Source of the DNA: Leptothoe sp034932105 | Lineage (GTDB): Bacteria; Cyanobacteriota; Cyanobacteriia; Phormidesmidales; Phormidesmidaceae | Direction of reading: 5' to 3' | NCBI RefSeq assembly: GCF_034932105.1 | Contig: NZ_JAYGIG010000013.1 | Span: 1-64,000 of the forward strand | Length of the DNA: 64,000 nt | Shown: piece by piece, positions 1-9,413 of the stretch | Position numbering within the stretch: position 1 is the first letter of the stretch | How the letters are laid out: the number at the start of each line of letters is the position of its first letter | Position numbers and translations under genes: made by a program | The notes under the pieces: model-generated | The model's database searches: none | What the model saw: the letters and a program-made list of their open reading frames with translations, nothing else | Told to the model about the DNA's origin: nothing

Positions 1-292
1 TCACTGAGTTTGATGCGACCCTTGGGCTTGCTCAAGGAGGTTACCAATTCCTATATTTGGATTACGCTAGCTGATAATCTCTGTAACCTGGGAAAACTCT
101 CTAATTTTTTAAGCCTGAGTAGTTACATCTAAAGGCAAATTGGCAGCACTGTCTAGGGGCAAACAAAAAAGAGAATACAAAGACAGCAAGGGTATTCTTC
201 TAGACTTGCTAATTTAATCAATAAGCTAAAAACCTATAGCTACCGTTATGGCCGCAGTAGCATTTCTACCCCCCAAACATTTGGAACAAATC
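1..292. other. Window edge and upstream region of the SulP gene
   Basis: Frame +1 is open from base 1 to a TAA at 130-132, so up to 43 residues could be the tail of a gene that begins outside the window. The peptide has no motif I recognise. The remaining bases up to the SulP start are A/T-rich and presumably hold its promoter; I could not place a convincing -35/-10 pair. Confidence 0.3.
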
Positions 293-1834
293 ATGAGTAC
301 AAAGTTTAGCTGGGACTCAATCCAACATGACTGGTTTGCCAATATTCGTGGGGATCTCTTGGCTGGCATTGTCGTCGCCCTGGCCCTGATTCCAGAAGCG
401 ATCGCATTTTCCATTATTGCCGGTGTGGATCCCAAAGTCGGCTTATATGCCTCCCTCACCATGGCCGTCACCATTGCCTTTGTGGGCGGTCGTCCTGGCA
501 TGATCTCGGCCGCCACCGGGGCCATGGCATTACTCATGATCGAATTGGTTAAAAACCACGGCGTGGAATACCTATTTGCCGCCACCCTATTAACAGGTGT
601 TTTGCAGATCGTTTGGGGCTTTTTGAAAGTAGGCCGCCAAATGAAATACGTCCCCAGGGCTGTGCTAGTAGGGTTCGTCAATGCCCTAGCCATTTTGATC
701 TTTATGGCCCAGCTACCCGAATTTGGCGGCCAGGGATTCACCATGTATTTCGCCGTGGCCCTCGGGTTAGCCATCATCTATGTGTTGCCCCGCCTGACCA
801 AGCTGGTGCCGTCTCCCCTCGTCGCCATTGTGGTCCTCACCACAATGGGCATGGCCGCCAATGGCAACTTTGCCGATGGTCCTTTTGCCGCCCTCGGCGA
901 TCTAGCCGCTCCCTTTAGCAATTTGCCCACCATCCAAGATAAAGGGGACCTGCCCACCACCCTACCGATATTTCACATTCCCCAGATACCCTTTAACTTT
1001 GAAACCCTCAGTATTCTGCTGCCGGTGGCCTTGACACTGTCCGCCGTGGGGCTGCTGGAGTCGTTCCTCACCGCATCGGTGATCGACGATATGACCGACA
1101 CCAATAGCGATAAAAACCAAGAAGCCAAAGGGCAGGGCATTGCTAATCTGGTCACCGGATTTTTTGGTGGCATGGCCGGCTGTGCCATGATCGGTCAGTC
1201 AGTGATTAACATTACCTCCGGCGGTCGCCAGCGGCTATCCACGCTCAGTGCTGGTGCGCTGCTATTTTTCTTTATTTTGGCCATGGGCCAGTGGGTCAGC
1301 CAAATCCCCATGGCGGCCCTCGTAGCCGTGATGATCATGGTCTCCGTCAGCACCTTTAACTGGGCATCCATTACCGACATCCGCCAGCTGCCTAAGAGCG
1401 AAACCACCGTGATGATAGTGACGGTCATTACGACGATTATTACCCATAACCTAGCCATCGGAGTGATTGTCGGCATTGCCCTCAGTTCTTTGTTCTTCTC
1501 CCGTAAGATTGCCAAAATCATCCGCATTGATACAGAACTCAAGGGAAATGACCGGATTTACTATGTCAACGGCCAGCTGTTCTTTGTCTCGGTTAATCAT
1601 TTTTTGAGTACCTTTGACTTCCATGAAGAGTTAGACAGCGTTGTGATTAACCTCTCTAACTCCCACCTATGGGATCAGTCCGCCGTCATAGCCATTGATA
1701 AAGTAGTTCTGAAATTTCGTGCTAAAGGCATTGATACCACACTGATTGGCATGAACGAAGCCAGTGAATCCCTGGTGGAGAAGTTGGCAGTGCACAATAA
1801 GCCTGAAAAGCTGAAGAATATGTCTGCCCATTAA
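293..1834 (+). CDS. SulP family anion transporter with C-terminal STAS domain
   Basis: Inner-membrane SulP/SLC26-type permease for bicarbonate, sulfate or a similar anion. About 11-12 hydrophobic segments fill residues 20-410, beginning with the family-typical run NIRGDLLAGIVVALALIPEA, followed by GLYASL and an SAATGAMA segment. A cytoplasmic STAS-like domain covers the last ~90 residues (VNGQLFFVSVNHF, then DSVVINLSNSHLWD). An upstream ATG at 248 would add 15 residues that are not SulP-like, so I prefer the ATG at 293. The protein is clearly diverged from the well-known cyanobacterial BicA in its N-terminal half, so the substrate cannot be assigned. It stands alone and is followed by a perfect 8-bp hairpin at 1870-1888. 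Confidence 0.88.
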   Translation: MSTKFSWDSIQHDWFANIRGDLLAGIVVALALIPEAIAFSIIAGVDPKVGLYASLTMAVTIAFVGGRPGMISAATGAMALLMIELVKNHGVEYLFAATLLTGVLQIVWGFLKVGRQMKYVPRAVLVGFVNALAILIFMAQLPEFGGQGFTMYFAVALGLAIIYVLPRLTKLVPSPLVAIVVLTTMGMAANGNFADGPFAALGDLAAPFSNLPTIQDKGDLPTTLPIFHIPQIPFNFETLSILLPVALTLSAVGLLESFLTASVIDDMTDTNSDKNQEAKGQGIANLVTGFFGGMAGCAMIGQSVINITSGGRQRLSTLSAGALLFFFILAMGQWVSQIPMAALVAVMIMVSVSTFNWASITDIRQLPKSETTVMIVTVITTIITHNLAIGVIVGIALSSLFFSRKIAKIIRIDTELKGNDRIYYVNGQLFFVSVNHFLSTFDFHEELDSVVINLSNSHLWDQSAVIAIDKVVLKFRAKGIDTTLIGMNEASESLVEKLAVHNKPEKLKNMSAH

Positions 1835-1869
1835 ACGCCTGCCATCGTCAGGGACATCGTGTTTCAGCC

Positions 1870-1888
1870 ATTAAGGGCCGCCCTTAAT
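1870..1888 (+). terminator. Hairpin after the SulP gene
   Basis: ATTAAGGG pairs with CCCTTAAT around a CCG loop, 35 bases after the SulP stop. There is no T-run, so it may be a weak terminator or an mRNA-stabilising stem. It is followed by a direct repeat of GGGATCGGTAT. Confidence 0.4.
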
Positions 1889-1941
1889 GGGATCGGTATT
1901 GGGATCGGTATATTGAATCCATTCCCCTGCAAAATGGTAGG

Positions 1942-1956
1942 GTGGGCACTGCCCAC
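1942..1956. repeat. Dispersed palindrome GTGGGC-ACT-GCCCAC
   Basis: Member of a family of short palindromes with (G)GTGGGC/GCCCAC(C) arms and a 2-3 base centre that recurs in intergenic gaps of this window. Here it lies just before tlyA. Confidence 0.6.
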
Positions 1957-1982
1957 TATTCCCAATGAACGCCCCCCTCGCA

Positions 1983-2798
1983 ATGGCCAAACAACGCCTG
2001 GATATGTACCTCGTAGAGCAAGGGCTGTGCGAATCGCGGCAGCAGGCTCAGCGGTGTATCCGAGCCGGTGAAGTGAAGGTGAATGAAGCGGTGATTGATA
2101 AGCCGGGCACACCGATTAAACCCGATGCGGTGGTGGTGCTGAAGCAAAAGTCGCCCTATGTGTCACGGGGTGGGGAGAAACTGGCGAAGGCGTTGACTGC
2201 ATTTGGGCTGGAGGTGGCCGGGCGCATCTGCCTAGATGGTGGCATCTCCACGGGGGGCTTCACAGATTGCCTGTTGCAAAACGGGGCCAAGCAGGTCTAT
2301 GGAATCGATGTGGGCTATGGCCAGGTTGCCTGGAAGCTGCGTCAAGACCCCCGTGTGGTGCTGCGAGAACGCACTAACCTACGCCACCTGACGTCAGAAG
2401 AGTTATATGAAGAAAACGCCCAGCGGCCTGACCTGGGGGTGATGGATGTGTCGTTTATTTCCTTGGTAAAAGTTCTCCCTGCGTTTTGGAACCTGATGAC
2501 GGGGGTAAGGGAATGTGTTTTGTTGGTCAAACCCCAGTTTGAGGTGGGCAGAGAGAAAATCGGTAAAAAAGGTGTGGTGAGAGATCCGAAAGACCATGCG
2601 GAGGCTATCTGGCAGGTTTATGGGGCTGCGCAGCAGCTAGGATGGCATGCCCAAGGTCTGACCTGGTCACCCATTCGTGGACCGGCTGGTAATACTGAGT
2701 ATTTACTCTGGCTGGCGGCTGACGGTGAAGATATGGGTTTAAGTGAGGATATGGTCCTAAAGCTGACTCAGAATGCCTGCAGTTCGTTGAACAGTTGA
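1983..2798 (+). CDS. tlyA: TlyA family rRNA 2'-O-methyltransferase (hemolysin-A like)
   Basis: TlyA proteins methylate the 2'-O of cytidines in 16S and/or 23S rRNA; many are misnamed hemolysins. An N-terminal S4 RNA-binding domain spans about residues 1-60 (RLDMYLVEQGLCESRQQAQR). An FtsJ-like Rossmann domain follows, with the SAM-binding segment LDGGISTGGFTDCLLQNGA and the conserved VSRGGEKL linker. I chose ATG 1983, which gives MAKQRLD as in the family. The ATG at 1965 would add six residues next to the upstream palindrome. Neither start has a clear ribosome-binding site. The length is normal for TlyA. The neighbours give no functional hint. Confidence 0.92.
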   Translation: MAKQRLDMYLVEQGLCESRQQAQRCIRAGEVKVNEAVIDKPGTPIKPDAVVVLKQKSPYVSRGGEKLAKALTAFGLEVAGRICLDGGISTGGFTDCLLQNGAKQVYGIDVGYGQVAWKLRQDPRVVLRERTNLRHLTSEELYEENAQRPDLGVMDVSFISLVKVLPAFWNLMTGVRECVLLVKPQFEVGREKIGKKGVVRDPKDHAEAIWQVYGAAQQLGWHAQGLTWSPIRGPAGNTEYLLWLAADGEDMGLSEDMVLKLTQNACSSLNS

Positions 2799-3036
2799 CC
2801 AGAGCTACAATATCTAAGGGTTGATGATTATCTGTAGCTAGCCGCTAAAAGCCCCATCAAGCACGGGTATATTGATGGCAAAGCCTATAGGATGAGACTT
2901 TTGCTTTAGAGAGTATTGACTTCACAGGTACCTTTGCTGAGCGTTACGAAGATGTTGCCCTAGAACCTTAGCGCCAACCTGGATATGCTGACACTGTTAT
3001 GGCCATAGACACAAAACTGGGGATAGACCTCAGCTC

Positions 3037-4536
3037 TTAGTTAATCCAGTCCTTGGCCCGCTCCACTGCTCGCTGCCAAGTTTCAAAATTATCTTGGGTC
3101 GCTGTTTGTCCCGGCCCCGGTTCAAAGGTTTTATCAATCTTGCGACTATTTACCAGGGCTGTATAGTCATCCCAGAAACCCACCGCCAGCCCTGCAGCAA
3201 AGGCTGACCCCTGGGCTGTCGCATCCAGCACTGCCGGACGCTCCACCGGAATCCCCAACACATCCGCCTGATACTGCATCAAAAAGTCATTGTTACAGGC
3301 ACCTCCATCCACCTTTAGTGTGGTGATGGGGGTGCCACTGTCGTCATTAATCGCCGTCACTACTTCTCGGACCTGGTTAGCAATGGCTTCTAACACTGAC
3401 CGTACCATGTGGGCCTTGGTCACCCCTCGGGTAATGCCCAAAAATGCACCCCGAGCCCCCATATCCCAGTGGGGAGCCCCCAAACCACTGAGGGCAGGTA
3501 CAAAATAAACACCGCCATTATCCTCAACGGAGGTGGCCAAGGGCTCACTATCGGCAGCGCTGTCAATAATCTGCAATCCATCTCGCAACCACTGGATGCA
3601 GGCCCCGGCGGTGAACATACTGCCTTCTAATCCATAGCCCAGATCATAGCTGCCGTCTGCTTTGGCGGTGGTCCAGCCGATGGTGGAGAGTAGCTGGTTT
3701 TTGGATCGGACGATTTCCCCTCCGGTGTGGGCGACTAAGAATGCGCCGGTGCCGTAGGTGCATTTGAGTAGGCCGGGGCGATCGCAACCATGGGCAAATA
3801 AGGCTGCCTGCTGATCACCCAAAATCGCTGCAATGGGAATCTCTACCCCCAGCAAACTTGGGTCCGTGTAGCCAAAAATTCCCTGGCTGGGTTTGATGTC
3901 TGCCAGTAGCGATCGCGGCACCCCAAACCTATCCAAAAGGGTTTCATCCCACTGCTGTGTCGCCAGGTTCATTAATAACGTACGGCTAGCATTACTATGA
4001 TCCGTCGCGTGGACCTTGCCACCCGTTAGATTCCACAAGGCCCAGGTGTCGATGGTGCCCGCTAGGATATTGTCCAAAGTCTTGTCTGATAATTGGGGCT
4101 GAGTTTTATCCAGCAGCCACCGAAGCTTTGTGCCTGAAAAGTAAGCATCGAGAAAGAGGCCGCTGCGCTCGTAAATATCGGCTTTATAGTCCGCCAGGGT
4201 GATACACATTTCCGCGGTGCGTCGATCTTGCCAAACGATGGCCCTATGCAAGGGCTCACCCGTCGTTTTATCCCACAGTAGACAGGTTTCCCGCTGCACC
4301 GTCAGACCAATGGCGGCAATATCCCTGGCGTTGACCTGGGCCTCTGCAATGGCTTTTTTCATGGCCCATTGCACAGCTTGCCAAATTTCGACCGCATCAT
4401 GTTCCACCCAACCGGGCTGAGGATAGTACTGGGTCAGTTCCCTATAGGCTTGGCCCACAATGTCCCCTGCTTGGTTAAACAGGATGGCACGGTTACCGGT
4501 GGTGCCTAAGTCCAGGGCCATGACGTACTGTGACAT
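3037..4536 (-). CDS. glpK: Glycerol kinase
   Basis: Cytoplasmic FGGY-family kinase that converts glycerol and ATP to glycerol-3-phosphate. At 499 residues it has full family length. It contains the N-terminal phosphate-1 motif DLGTTGNRAILF, where most homologues have GTTSSRA. Further motifs are WVEHDAVEIW, IVWQDRR, GDQQAALFAHGC, the substrate-side LGAPHWDMGARG and the adenosine motif VDGGACNNDFL. It is divergent to ggpS-glpD-gpsA, which together interconvert glycerol, glycerol-3-phosphate and DHAP. The inferred role is recovery of glycerol released from glucosylglycerol breakdown or taken up. No T-rich terminator is visible after the stop. Confidence 0.97.
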   Translation of the reverse strand: MSQYVMALDLGTTGNRAILFNQAGDIVGQAYRELTQYYPQPGWVEHDAVEIWQAVQWAMKKAIAEAQVNARDIAAIGLTVQRETCLLWDKTTGEPLHRAIVWQDRRTAEMCITLADYKADIYERSGLFLDAYFSGTKLRWLLDKTQPQLSDKTLDNILAGTIDTWALWNLTGGKVHATDHSNASRTLLMNLATQQWDETLLDRFGVPRSLLADIKPSQGIFGYTDPSLLGVEIPIAAILGDQQAALFAHGCDRPGLLKCTYGTGAFLVAHTGGEIVRSKNQLLSTIGWTTAKADGSYDLGYGLEGSMFTAGACIQWLRDGLQIIDSAADSEPLATSVEDNGGVYFVPALSGLGAPHWDMGARGAFLGITRGVTKAHMVRSVLEAIANQVREVVTAINDDSGTPITTLKVDGGACNNDFLMQYQADVLGIPVERPAVLDATAQGSAFAAGLAVGFWDDYTALVNSRKIDKTFEPGPGQTATQDNFETWQRAVERAKDWIN

Positions 4537-4931
4537 GGGGAAAGATCTAACGAAAGAACTCCACCCATTGTGTCGCGGGTTTTCTGGTGTGGAAGGAAAT
4601 GTGGGAAGTCTTACGGGAAATTAATAAAGGTTAGGAAAAGAGTATTGGTGGGGATGGGGGTAGCCCAAAACTGTCTATGCAATGAAAAAGAGGATGCGTG
4701 GCCGCACTCCTCTATGTTTTTGAGTATTGATTTGTTGTTGCTAATTTGGAAGATGGAACGCTCCGTTAGAAATGCCATCAGGCAGCATTTTCCAGATAGA
4801 ACCAGGTTCGGATTAGCGAAGCTTTGATTTTTTAAACTAACGCTTACTTGACGGCTAGATCGGCCCAATGGGTGAATTTTTGTCAGGTGAGGAGGAGTGA
4901 TGGAGTGGGACCACAATGGGAACCCAGCGCC
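4537..4931. other. 395-bp gap between glpK and a DUF6679-like gene
   Basis: Open frames exist on both strands here but none has a recognisable protein or a good ribosome-binding site. It should contain the glpK promoter on the minus strand. I see no RNA gene. Confidence 0.4.
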
Positions 4932-5216
4932 TTAATCGTCCTGTTCTAGTAATCGGGATAGTTGGCCACGGATGGCATCTAGCTTTTTGTCCACTTTGGG
5001 CACGGTGAGTAGGCGTACTTCCACCTCGGCGATGTTGTCGATGCGGGTGGTTTTTTCCCACAGCTTACGCTCTACCTCAGACTCAGATTCGTAACGAAAC
5101 GTAATGGTAGTGTCGGTCACTTCCAAAATTTCCACATTTTTAAACCAGCCACTGCTGCTTTTTACATACAGCCACACGCTGCCTTGGCCAACGAGTTCTT
5201 TGAGCTTTTTTTCCAT
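4932..5216 (-). CDS. Small conserved cyanobacterial protein, DUF6679-like
   Basis: A 94-residue soluble protein from the ATG at 5216 (MEKKLKELVGQG). An upstream in-frame ATG at 5252 would add 12 residues with two cysteines and looks spurious. The pattern of a short hydrophobic strand (VWLYVKSSSGWF), then IRYE-like and WE-like positions (TFRYESESEVERKLWEKT), then IAEVEVRLLTVPK resembles the cyanobacterial DUF6679 family from memory; I could not verify it. The C-terminus is a charged helix. Function unknown. It stands alone upstream of the long ggpS leader, on the opposite strand. Confidence 0.75.
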   Translation of the reverse strand: MEKKLKELVGQGSVWLYVKSSSGWFKNVEILEVTDTTITFRYESESEVERKLWEKTTRIDNIAEVEVRLLTVPKVDKKLDAIRGQLSRLLEQDD

Positions 5217-5252
5217 ATGACAAAATTCCCCAGACACTGCACAGGTCGACAA

Positions 5253-6025
5253 GAGATAATGCTGTCTTTTCTTAAGATTGATTTTATAATCTTAGCACTT
5301 TGAAAAGTTATATGTAGGCTAAAAAATAAATGTTCTATGATTTCAAAACTTTTCTGAGATGATTAATGGACTCCGTCCATTAATTGTTGCCAGGGAAAAA
5401 TGATGTGACGGTCTATTCTCTGCCTGGGGTAACGGCGGAGATCGGAATGTATTTTGTGAGTACTTTTCTAGATGTAAAAACGATTTTTTTCTGTTCAACC
5501 AGAGCCCTTGTGCTGTCCCTGGGGGAAGTGGCGGCGATGGTGCTGCTTTGGGGGCAGATGCAATATGGCCTAACCTGATCGATCCGGTCGTAGGCGCGGG
5601 ACACATTGCACAGATTGTGGCTATGCTCCATAAAGGCCAGGGTGGGTGAGAAAACCCATGGGGCCAGGTTTGAAATTCGTTCCTAAAAATGTGTGCCTGT
5701 GCCTTTTTGCTGAGTTTGCAGAATAGGGCAAGGACAACGTTGGTCCAATTGCTAAATCAGGCTGAATAGGATAGCGTAATCTACTGTAAACCCTTATGAA
5801 TTAAACGTTTTACATGTCCAGAGTTAGGGTTTCTCTGTGGCAGCGCTTACAGGTTTAAGCTTGGGCAGGGTTTAGCAAAAAAACATCAGCGGATTTTAAT
5901 TATTATATTCATGCAATTTTGAGGCTCAGTAGAGGCAACTTGGCAAAGGGGTTGTCTCCGCTGAGTCCTATTTGGTTTGAAAGCCCCAATTAACCGCTGT
6001 TTAGAAAACTACAGGAGAAATCAAT
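5253..6025. other. Long non-coding region upstream of ggpS
   Basis: About 770 bases divide the DUF6679-like gene from ggpS. Only short open frames are present, for example 5384-5578 on plus, a 64-residue frame without homology I recognise. In Synechocystis the salt response of ggpS involves a small protein, GgpR, encoded upstream, so a short gene or a regulated promoter is plausible here. The ggpS ribosome-binding site is ACAGGAGAAATC at 6010-6021. Confidence 0.4.
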
Positions 6026-7537
6026 ATGAAATCTTCCTTGGTGATCCTCTATCACCGTGAACCCTATGATGAAGTAACGGAAAATGGCAAGATTTACTAC
6101 CGTGAAAAGCAGAGTCCAAACGGAATTATACCCACGCTAAAGAGCTTTTTTGCCAATGCGGATCAGAGTACTTGGGTGGCGTGGAAACAAATTGCCGAGG
6201 CGGAGCATGAAGACTTTATTGATCGGGTGACCATGGAAGGGGGGAGCGATAGTTGCGTTGTTAGGCGTATCCCCCTCAATGCTGATCAGGTGCGTAACTT
6301 TTATCACATCACCTCCAAAGAAGCATTTTGGCCAATTTTGCACTCGTTCCCCGAGCATTTTACCTATGACAGCTCGGACTGGGAAAACTTCCAAAATATT
6401 AACCGTCTATTTGCTGAGGCTGCCTGTGAGGATGCTGCCGATGATGCCCTGATCTGGATCCACGATTACAATCTCTGGCTCACCCCCTTCTACATCCGCC
6501 AAAAGATGCCCCATGTGAAGATTGCCTTCTTCCACCACACCCCCTTCCCGGCGGCGGATGTGTTTAATATTCTCCACTGGCGAGATGCGATTATTGACAG
6601 TTTGCTGTGCTGCGACCTCTGTGGTTTTCACATTCCTCGCTATGTGCAGAATTTTGTGTCGGCTGCCCGTAGCTGCCGCGAGGTGGATATTGTGGAGCGC
6701 ATCCCTGTGCCGGAGGCCTTTACTAAGACGGGCACCGCATTGGCTGAGCCTGAAATGGTGACTAAGCTCCGTTACAAAGGCCGCATTGTGACCATTGATG
6801 CTTTTCCCGTGGGGACCAGTCCCCAAAAGATTCATGATGTGGTGATGCGTCCCTCGATCCAAGAGCGGGTGAAGGTACTGCGGGCTGAAATTGGTGATAA
6901 TACGCTGATCATGTCTGCTGGTCGAGTGGACTATGTCAAAGGGGCCAAGGAAATGCTGGCCTGTTTCGAGCGACTATTTGAACAGAGCCCGCAGTATATC
7001 GGTAAGGTGAATCTGATGATGACGGCGGTGAAGGCCGCTAAGGGCATGCGAGTTTATCGTATTGCCCAGGAGCAAATTGAGCAGATGGTGGGCCAGATCA
7101 ACGGTCGCTTTGGCACTCTCAACTGGACGCCCGTACAGCTGTTTACTGAGCCCCTACCTTACGATGATCTGATGGCGCTCTATAAGGCGGCGGACATTTG
7201 CTGGATCTGTCCGTTGCGGGATGGGCTGAACCTGGTGGCCAAGGAATATGTGGCAGTGCACAACGGTGAGGACGGTGTTTTAATCCTGTCGGAGTTTACG
7301 GGGTCTGCCGTGGAGCTACCCGATGCCCTGTTGACCAATCCCTATTCGTCCAAGCGGATGGATGAACGTATTCATGAGGCGTTGGCAATGTCGGCTGAGG
7401 AACAGGCGGCGCGGATGAAGAAGTTGCACAAGGCCATTTGCCGCTACGACGTACAGCAATGGGCCAATCATTTGTTTAGGGAAGCAAAAGCGACGGTGGC
7501 GATTGAACCGGAGACGAAGGAGACGTTGGGCGTTTAG
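6026..7537 (+). CDS. ggpS: Glucosylglycerol-phosphate synthase
   Basis: GT20-family enzyme that transfers glucose from ADP-glucose to glycerol-3-phosphate, the first step of glucosylglycerol synthesis under salt stress. At 503 residues it matches cyanobacterial GgpS in size and in its N-terminus (MKSSLVILYHREPYDEV). Visible motifs are FHHTPFPAADVFNILHWRD, CDLCGFHIPRYVQNF, the donor-site GRVDYVKGAKEML and the C-terminal PLRDGLNLVAKEY. GT20 trehalose-phosphate synthases share the fold, but the sequence reads as GgpS. A good AGGAG site precedes the ATG. The neighbours glpD and gpsA supply or consume its acceptor. The phosphatase for the product is not in the window. Confidence 0.95.
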   Translation: MKSSLVILYHREPYDEVTENGKIYYREKQSPNGIIPTLKSFFANADQSTWVAWKQIAEAEHEDFIDRVTMEGGSDSCVVRRIPLNADQVRNFYHITSKEAFWPILHSFPEHFTYDSSDWENFQNINRLFAEAACEDAADDALIWIHDYNLWLTPFYIRQKMPHVKIAFFHHTPFPAADVFNILHWRDAIIDSLLCCDLCGFHIPRYVQNFVSAARSCREVDIVERIPVPEAFTKTGTALAEPEMVTKLRYKGRIVTIDAFPVGTSPQKIHDVVMRPSIQERVKVLRAEIGDNTLIMSAGRVDYVKGAKEMLACFERLFEQSPQYIGKVNLMMTAVKAAKGMRVYRIAQEQIEQMVGQINGRFGTLNWTPVQLFTEPLPYDDLMALYKAADICWICPLRDGLNLVAKEYVAVHNGEDGVLILSEFTGSAVELPDALLTNPYSSKRMDERIHEALAMSAEEQAARMKKLHKAICRYDVQQWANHLFREAKATVAIEPETKETLGV

Positions 7538-7550
7538 GGAAACTAGAAAT

Positions 7551-7580
7551 GTTAGGGGCGTGCCATGGCACGCCCCTAAC
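7551..7580. repeat. Perfect 30-bp palindrome between ggpS and glpD
   Basis: The 15-base half GTTAGGGGCGTGCCA is followed directly by its exact reverse complement, centred on the NcoI-like CCATGG. It starts 13 bases after the ggpS stop. It could end or stabilise the ggpS transcript, or be a mobile palindromic repeat; similar GGGGCGTGCC elements occur in other cyanobacteria by my recollection. Confidence 0.75.
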
Positions 7581-7669
7581 TAAATTAACTCCACGTCGAA
7601 AAATCTGTGCCATCTTGAGACATGGGAAGCCTGTGTTCGTAAGCTAATACATCTACAGATCGTTACTTA

Positions 7670-9364
7670 TTGGTGGCAACTATGCCTGATTACTCAACGG
7701 TAGAGGCGACGACCTACGATTTGATTGTGATTGGTGGTGGCATCAACGGGGTGGCTGTAGCCCGTGATGCTGCGCTGCGGGGGCTTAAGACTATTTTGAT
7801 TGAGAAAGGCGACTTTGGTGGCGGGACGACTAGTTGGTCAAGTCGTTTGATCCATGGTGGGTTGCGCTACCTGGAGTATTTTGAATTTAATTTGGTGCGG
7901 GAGTCCCTGCGGGAGCGGGAGATTTTGCTGAAGACGGCTCCCCATCTGGTGAAGCCGATCCAGATGACGATTCCGATTTATGCCCAAGGCTCCCGCAGCT
8001 ATTGGGAAATCCAGGCGGGTATGGTGCTTTATGACCTGCTGAGCTATGACAAAAGCTTGCCCAACCACCGCATGTTGGGGGGGCGGAAAATGCGACAACT
8101 CTTTCGGGATGTGGAGCCGGAGGGGTGTCGGGGGGCGGCCCAGTATTATGACGCCCAGGTGGAATATGCGGAGCGCCTGTGTTTAGAGATAGTGCTGTCG
8201 GCCCAGGATGCTGGGGCCACCATGCTGAGCTATGTGACGGTGACTCAGCTGCAGCGGCAAGGCAACCGGATTTCGTCCCTAGTATGTCGGGATAGTGAGA
8301 CGGCTGAGGCGTTCACGGTCCATGGCCATGACCAAACCGTGGTGATTAATACCTCTGGACCTTGGGTGGATCAGATCTGTCGCCGTGGGATTCGGGGCAA
8401 TGCCCCGGCCCCTGTGGGTAAGACTCGTAAGATTGGGGGTACGCGAGGTAGCCATATTATTGTGGAGAAATTTCCTGGGGCGCCGGATGAGGCGCTTTAT
8501 GTGGAGGCGCTGACGGATGGTAGACCGTTCTTCATTTTGCCGTGGTTGGGCATGTGTCTGATTGGTACTACAGATATTCGGTTTGATGGGGATTTGGATC
8601 AGGTCCATGCCAGCAATGATGAAATTGATTACCTCTTAAATGAGACTAATCGGGTTATTCCTAAGGCCCAGTTAACGCGGGAGTTGGTGCGGTTTACCTA
8701 TGCTGGCATTAGACCGTTGCCCTATAGCGAGGGGAAAAAGACCAGCAGTATTACTCGCAGCCATGTGTTGTATGACCATACGTCTGAGGGTGTGGAGAAC
8801 ATGGTTTCTCTGATTGGGGGCAAGCTTACTACCCATCGTCAGGTGGGTGAGGAAATGGTGGATGCGGTGCTTTTTAAGCGGCTGAAAAAGCGGGGTCACA
8901 GTCATTCGGTGACTCGAAAGGCTCTATTGCCGGGGGCGATGGCGATGAATGCGGTTAGGGACATGATGACAACGGCCAACCGAGATGTGATGGCCCATTT
9001 GTTGTCTGTTTATGGTGCTCGGACACCCCAGGTATGGGCCATTGTGGAGGAACTTCCTGAACTGGCTGAGCCGATTGTGGTGGGTCAGCCTGATATTAAG
9101 GCTCAAATTGTCTATAGCGTTAGGGTTGAGCTGGCTCGCACCTATGTGGATATTTGTCGGCGACGGACGGCGATGGCCATGCGGGGTAACTATGGGTTTG
9201 ATGCGTTGCCGGTGATGGCAGCGGTGCTCAAGCGCTACTGTGGTTGGTCTGGGGAGCGGTGCGATCGCAACCTCCTGGACTACTACACCTATATGCGCGA
9301 TCACTGCATTCCTGAGTACCAACTGGATCAATACCAGCCCCCCGTGGCTGCAACCGTGGCTTAG
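7670..9364 (+). CDS. glpD: Glycerol-3-phosphate dehydrogenase, FAD-dependent
   Basis: Membrane-associated flavoenzyme that oxidises glycerol-3-phosphate to DHAP and passes electrons to quinone. It has 564 residues. The FAD-binding motif VIGGGINGVAVARDAALRG is near residue 20, followed by EKGDFGGGTTSWSSRLIHGG and GLRYLEYFEF, all typical of GlpD. Later motifs are FILPWLGMCLIGTTD, FTYAGIRPLP and SLIGGKLTTHR. An ATG at 7682 is an alternative start because 7670 may be slightly long. It sits between ggpS and gpsA on one strand, with 132- and 49-base gaps, so it belongs to the glycerol-3-phosphate/GG locus. Confidence 0.96.
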   Translation: MVATMPDYSTVEATTYDLIVIGGGINGVAVARDAALRGLKTILIEKGDFGGGTTSWSSRLIHGGLRYLEYFEFNLVRESLREREILLKTAPHLVKPIQMTIPIYAQGSRSYWEIQAGMVLYDLLSYDKSLPNHRMLGGRKMRQLFRDVEPEGCRGAAQYYDAQVEYAERLCLEIVLSAQDAGATMLSYVTVTQLQRQGNRISSLVCRDSETAEAFTVHGHDQTVVINTSGPWVDQICRRGIRGNAPAPVGKTRKIGGTRGSHIIVEKFPGAPDEALYVEALTDGRPFFILPWLGMCLIGTTDIRFDGDLDQVHASNDEIDYLLNETNRVIPKAQLTRELVRFTYAGIRPLPYSEGKKTSSITRSHVLYDHTSEGVENMVSLIGGKLTTHRQVGEEMVDAVLFKRLKKRGHSHSVTRKALLPGAMAMNAVRDMMTTANRDVMAHLLSVYGARTPQVWAIVEELPELAEPIVVGQPDIKAQIVYSVRVELARTYVDICRRRTAMAMRGNYGFDALPVMAAVLKRYCGWSGERCDRNLLDYYTYMRDHCIPEYQLDQYQPPVAATVA

Positions 9365-9413
9365 GCTAGATATAGGTTCTGAGTTCTGAGTTTTTCTAAG
9401 GGGACATTTTCAC

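Noticed and set aside
226..777. 183-codon frame on the minus strand inside the SulP gene
   Set aside because: It mirrors the codon pattern of the SulP gene, has no ribosome-binding site and resembles no protein.
2799..3036. Possible pseudogene between tlyA and glpK
   Set aside because: Frames are short and no protein family could be recognised.
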